Program-made: the position numbers and the translations under genes
Shown: positions 53,601 to 56,203 of the stretch, piece after piece
Layout: every line of letters begins with the position of its first letter
Numbering within the stretch: the first letter of the stretch is position 1
From: Candidatus Omnitrophota bacterium
GTDB lineage: Bacteria > Omnitrophota > Gorgyraeia > Gygaellales > Profunditerraquicolaceae
Direction of reading: 5' to 3'
Assembly: GCA_030691865.1 (NCBI GenBank)
Contig: JAUYDL010000054.1
Span: 1-56,203 of the forward strand
DNA length: 56,203 nt
Notes under the pieces: model-generated
Told to the model about the DNA's origin: nothing
Database searches by the model: none
The model's input: only the letters and a program-made list of their open reading frames with translations

Positions 53601-54932
53601 TTATAAGCCGATCGCGCTTTCTTCAGCCAATAGCCATTTCCTTAGAGGCACCATCTTTACCGTATAACCGTTCAGTTTTTCTTCGCCTTCTGTTGCGTCC
53701 GTGATAATAGCCGCATCTGTAATATTCAAATCTTTCATGCCTTTATGAAGGCTACGCAATTCTCGAGCCTTTGTTTTCTCATCCCGTATATTCCAGCAAA
53801 CTTGTATCATACTCGTTACTTTCAATCCGTGTTTAATAACGAAATCAACCTCGCGATGCTGGGTATCTTTCCAGTAAAAAAGCTCTACTTGGGGATCAAG
53901 GATTTGCTTTCGCTTTAAAGCTAGAAAAACAATATTCTCCGCAAGCCTTCCGATATTCTCAGAAAATCTAAAACCCAGTGAATTACATAATCCTGTGTCG
54001 ATCGCGTATATTTTGCGCGGGCTTTTTTCCTGCTCTTTTACCTTATAAGAAAACCGTTTAAGCAAAAAAATGAGATACACATCCTCAAAATACCCTGAAA
54101 ACCGTTCAATCGTATTGGTATGGACCTGAAGGGATTTTCCAGCTGATGTAAATGTTACAAGATTCGAGGCATTACTGAGATAATACTTGATCAACGCTTT
54201 CATTGCCGGAGTTTTCCTGACACGAAATCTTTTAAGAAGATCTTTCGTTAGAAGGTCATCAAAATAATTTAACAAAACTTCTGTCTTCTTCACCGATAAT
54301 GCCACTTCCGGAAACGAACCCGCCTCTATATATTTATAAAGAAGCCCATCTATCTCTGCCTCTTTACCAACGATATCAAAGGCGCTTTTTACTTCCACTT
54401 TGTTAAACAGTAAATACTCCGCGAAAGATAGCGGAAAAACCGTAAGATCAAGATGCCGTCCTGTAAGAAGTGTCCCTAATTCCCGGCTTAACAAATGAGC
54501 ATTTGAACCGGAAACAATAATTTTCGCTTTCTTTAGCTCGTGCATCGTGCGAACCCATTTTTCCCATCCAGCTACTTCCTGAATTTCATCAAGAAAAATG
54601 TATGGCGTATCTGTTGGAGATAAAAATCCTTTATAAACATCATAAACTTGAGCAAGTAGTTTTGTGTCAAGAGGCGTGAATCGCGGGTCTTCAAAATTAA
54701 CAAAAAGAATATTCTCTCTCCTTACTCCTTTATCAGAAAGCCTTCTTGCCATCTGACGCATTAGATATGATTTGCCCGCGCGTCTTGGCCCGGTTATAGT
54801 TATTATCTGATTAGACCCCGTAATAAAAGCTTCTAATCTGTTAAGGTAGACGCTTCTGATAGTGCCAATATCTTGTTGGCCTTCCCAATCATTCCAATCT
54901 TTCAATATGGCTAATATCTCATTTTTGTCCAT
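53601..54932 (-). CDS. AAA ATPase of the DUF4143/COG1373 type
   Basis: ITITGPRRAGKSYLMRQMARRL; YIFLDEIQEVAGWEKWVRTMHEL; IVSGSNAHLLSRELGTLLTGRHLDLTVFPLSFAEYL; YWKDTQHREVDFVIKHG. Confidence 0.92.
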   Translation of the reverse strand: MDKNEILAILKDWNDWEGQQDIGTIRSVYLNRLEAFITGSNQIITITGPRRAGKSYLMRQMARRLSDKGVRRENILFVNFEDPRFTPLDTKLLAQVYDVYKGFLSPTDTPYIFLDEIQEVAGWEKWVRTMHELKKAKIIVSGSNAHLLSRELGTLLTGRHLDLTVFPLSFAEYLLFNKVEVKSAFDIVGKEAEIDGLLYKYIEAGSFPEVALSVKKTEVLLNYFDDLLTKDLLKRFRVRKTPAMKALIKYYLSNASNLVTFTSAGKSLQVHTNTIERFSGYFEDVYLIFLLKRFSYKVKEQEKSPRKIYAIDTGLCNSLGFRFSENIGRLAENIVFLALKRKQILDPQVELFYWKDTQHREVDFVIKHGLKVTSMIQVCWNIRDEKTKARELRSLHKGMKDLNITDAAIITDATEGEEKLNGYTVKMVPLRKWLLAEESAIGL

Positions 54933-55054
54933 TAACTACACTCCTATTGTCCAAAATTCATCAATCTTGTGCATTACAGAACAAAATATACGTCAAAATA
55001 GCCATTTTGTCAACTGTTTTTTGCCAGTTTTGAAATTGAAACTAATTTACCCTA

Positions 55055-55230
55055 TCTAATCATAAGGATCATAAAACTAACCAACACCGTAGCTACGATA
55101 ATTACAATAACTATTTTATGCGCAGGATATTTTAACTTACCCATAAAACCTATTCCCCGGTTAAGGCTTTGGCCACAGTAAAAACAGAGCAAGGCCTCAT
55201 CATCAATCGACTGTTTACAATGCGTAAAAG
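55055..55230 (-). pseudogene. Zinc-ribbon/TM gene with 5' end replaced by a repeat array
   Basis: Minus-strand frame: HCKQSIDDEALLCFYCGQSLNRGIGFMGKLKYPAHKIVIVIIVATVLVSFMILMIR*; the expected N-terminal MPxYTC segment is missing at the repeat boundary. Confidence 0.55.
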
Positions 55231-55235
55231 TAAAA

Positions 55236-55410
55236 GGGGACGGTTCTATTAAGCGTAAAAGGGGACGGTTCTATTAAGTAAAAGGGGACGGTTCTATTAA
55301 GCGATTTTATGAAAGATAGAACCGTCCCCTTTATTATTAGTCCCCTTTATTACAGTACAGGGTGTCCCCTTTCAGGACGTCCCCTTCTATCCAGGACGTC
55401 CCCTTCTATC
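55236..55410. repeat. GGGGACGGTTCT array (3 forward, 1 reverse) plus CAGGACGTCCCCTTCTATC x2
   Basis: Direct reading; the array runs into the stop codon of the TonB-dependent receptor. Confidence 0.95.
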
Positions 55411-56203
55411 AAAATTTAGCTTCAGCTCCCAAAGTAAATGTTCTTCCCGGGGCGGGATTAAAATATTTAGTTTTAGGAGTGCCGCTTACAGAACCATATA
55501 AATTATATTCTTTATCCAGTAGATTATCAACGGCTAGGAAAATTTTCATCATTTTATATTGATAGCTAATTTTCGTATCCGCTGTTACGTAACTCGAAAG
55601 CTTATTATCGTTTGTCGAATCAATATACGAACTACCAATATACGCGACAATTAAATCCCAGCTAAGGCCAAACTCAGTGGTAAAATGTAGCCCTGAACTT
55701 GCTTTGTGTATAGGAATATTAGTCAAATATTTGCCAGCGTTGCTACCATTTTCATTCTTCGCTCTGGAATAAGTGTAATTCGCAAAGATTGACCATGATT
55801 TATTTATTTTAAAATCTAAACCCGTCTCTATTCCTTTATGGGAAGTTTTTCCGTAGTTCTGATATTTACTGGTACCATCCTCATACCGCTCTAACCAAAT
55901 CTCATTATCAAGCTCCATCCAGTACAAACTTATGTTTGCTTTTAAAAATTCGTTAAAAAAATGGTGTAATCCCATTTCATAATTTACTGCTTCTTCAGGT
56001 ACAAGACTGGTATTAGCTGAAGCACCATAAGTAAACATCTGGCCTATTGTAGGAGTCCTAAAAGCCTGAGCATAGTTAGCATAAAAACTGGAATCTCTCT
56101 GATACATATATACTAAACTACATCTCGGGGTTATTTTAGACATTTTTTCCGTTTTTGAATTATTTACGGTATTACGGTCGTCAAAATCAAAATCTACCCA
56201 ATC
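55409..56203 (-). CDS. TonB-dependent receptor, C-terminal part (5' end outside the window)
   Basis: FYANYAQAFRTPTIGQMFTYG...FFNEFLKANISLYWMELDNEI...FANYTYSRAKNE...IFLAVDNLLDKEYNLYGSVSGTPKTKYFNPAPGRTFTLGAEAKF; frame open to the window end. Confidence 0.92.
   Translation of the reverse strand, partial: DWVDFDFDDRNTVNNSKTEKMSKITPRCSLVYMYQRDSSFYANYAQAFRTPTIGQMFTYGASANTSLVPEEAVNYEMGLHHFFNEFLKANISLYWMELDNEIWLERYEDGTSKYQNYGKTSHKGIETGLDFKINKSWSIFANYTYSRAKNENGSNAGKYLTNIPIHKASSGLHFTTEFGLSWDLIVAYIGSSYIDSTNDNKLSSYVTADTKISYQYKMMKIFLAVDNLLDKEYNLYGSVSGTPKTKYFNPAPGRTFTLGAEAKF

Noticed and set aside
51603-55230. Simple insertion of the GHKL/AAA unit into one zinc-ribbon gene
   Set aside because: On the minus strand the 5' fragment should be at the right edge and the 3' fragment at the left; the order is opposite, so duplication plus recombination is needed.

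Overview
56.2 kb bacterial chromosomal window, probably from a PVC-type diderm such as Omnitrophota (inference: TIGR04137-like small basic protein, Asp23/AmaP in a cell with outer-membrane proteins, GH57, general gene content). Most of it is housekeeping: GH57, LexA/Y-family polymerase, CstA, ABC-F, YajQ, GpmA, AroB/AroQ, Dgt, ThiC/ThiE, GmhA/HldE-C, PPi-type PFK, AccB/AccC, EF-P, bS21, a tRNA-Gly(CCC), and truncated outer-membrane genes at both window edges. The most striking signal is between genes. (1) A tandem-hairpin element occurs 7 times, 3 of them with a nested second copy. It starts at or near the upstream stop codon and usually ends at the Shine-Dalgarno of the next co-directional gene. 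Its stems covary (H1 keeps a bulged C; H2 is a ~6-bp stem with an NNGT loop), and one copy folds into the 5' end of tRNA-Gly. I think this is the best candidate for an undescribed system. (2) A ParA ATPase is fused to a CBM48/AMPK-type glycogen-binding domain, next to a membrane-anchored beta-sandwich protein and a GH57 enzyme (possible glycogen-granule positioning). (3) A GGGGACGGTTCT palindromic repeat family has 7 loci and about 19 half-sites, including a perfect 44-bp palindrome. (4) A different palindromic repeat is read in frame inside proteins (GLASNSQS / GLASNGQSQ). Other points: an SOS-type cluster with clustered AAACTTACCG motifs, several operator-like palindromes, a frameshifted cstA flanked by paralogous small membrane genes, gene remnants, and four small genes missing from the ORF track (bS21, Trm112-like, DUF2934, zinc ribbon). 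All calls are from reading the sequence; no database search was run.
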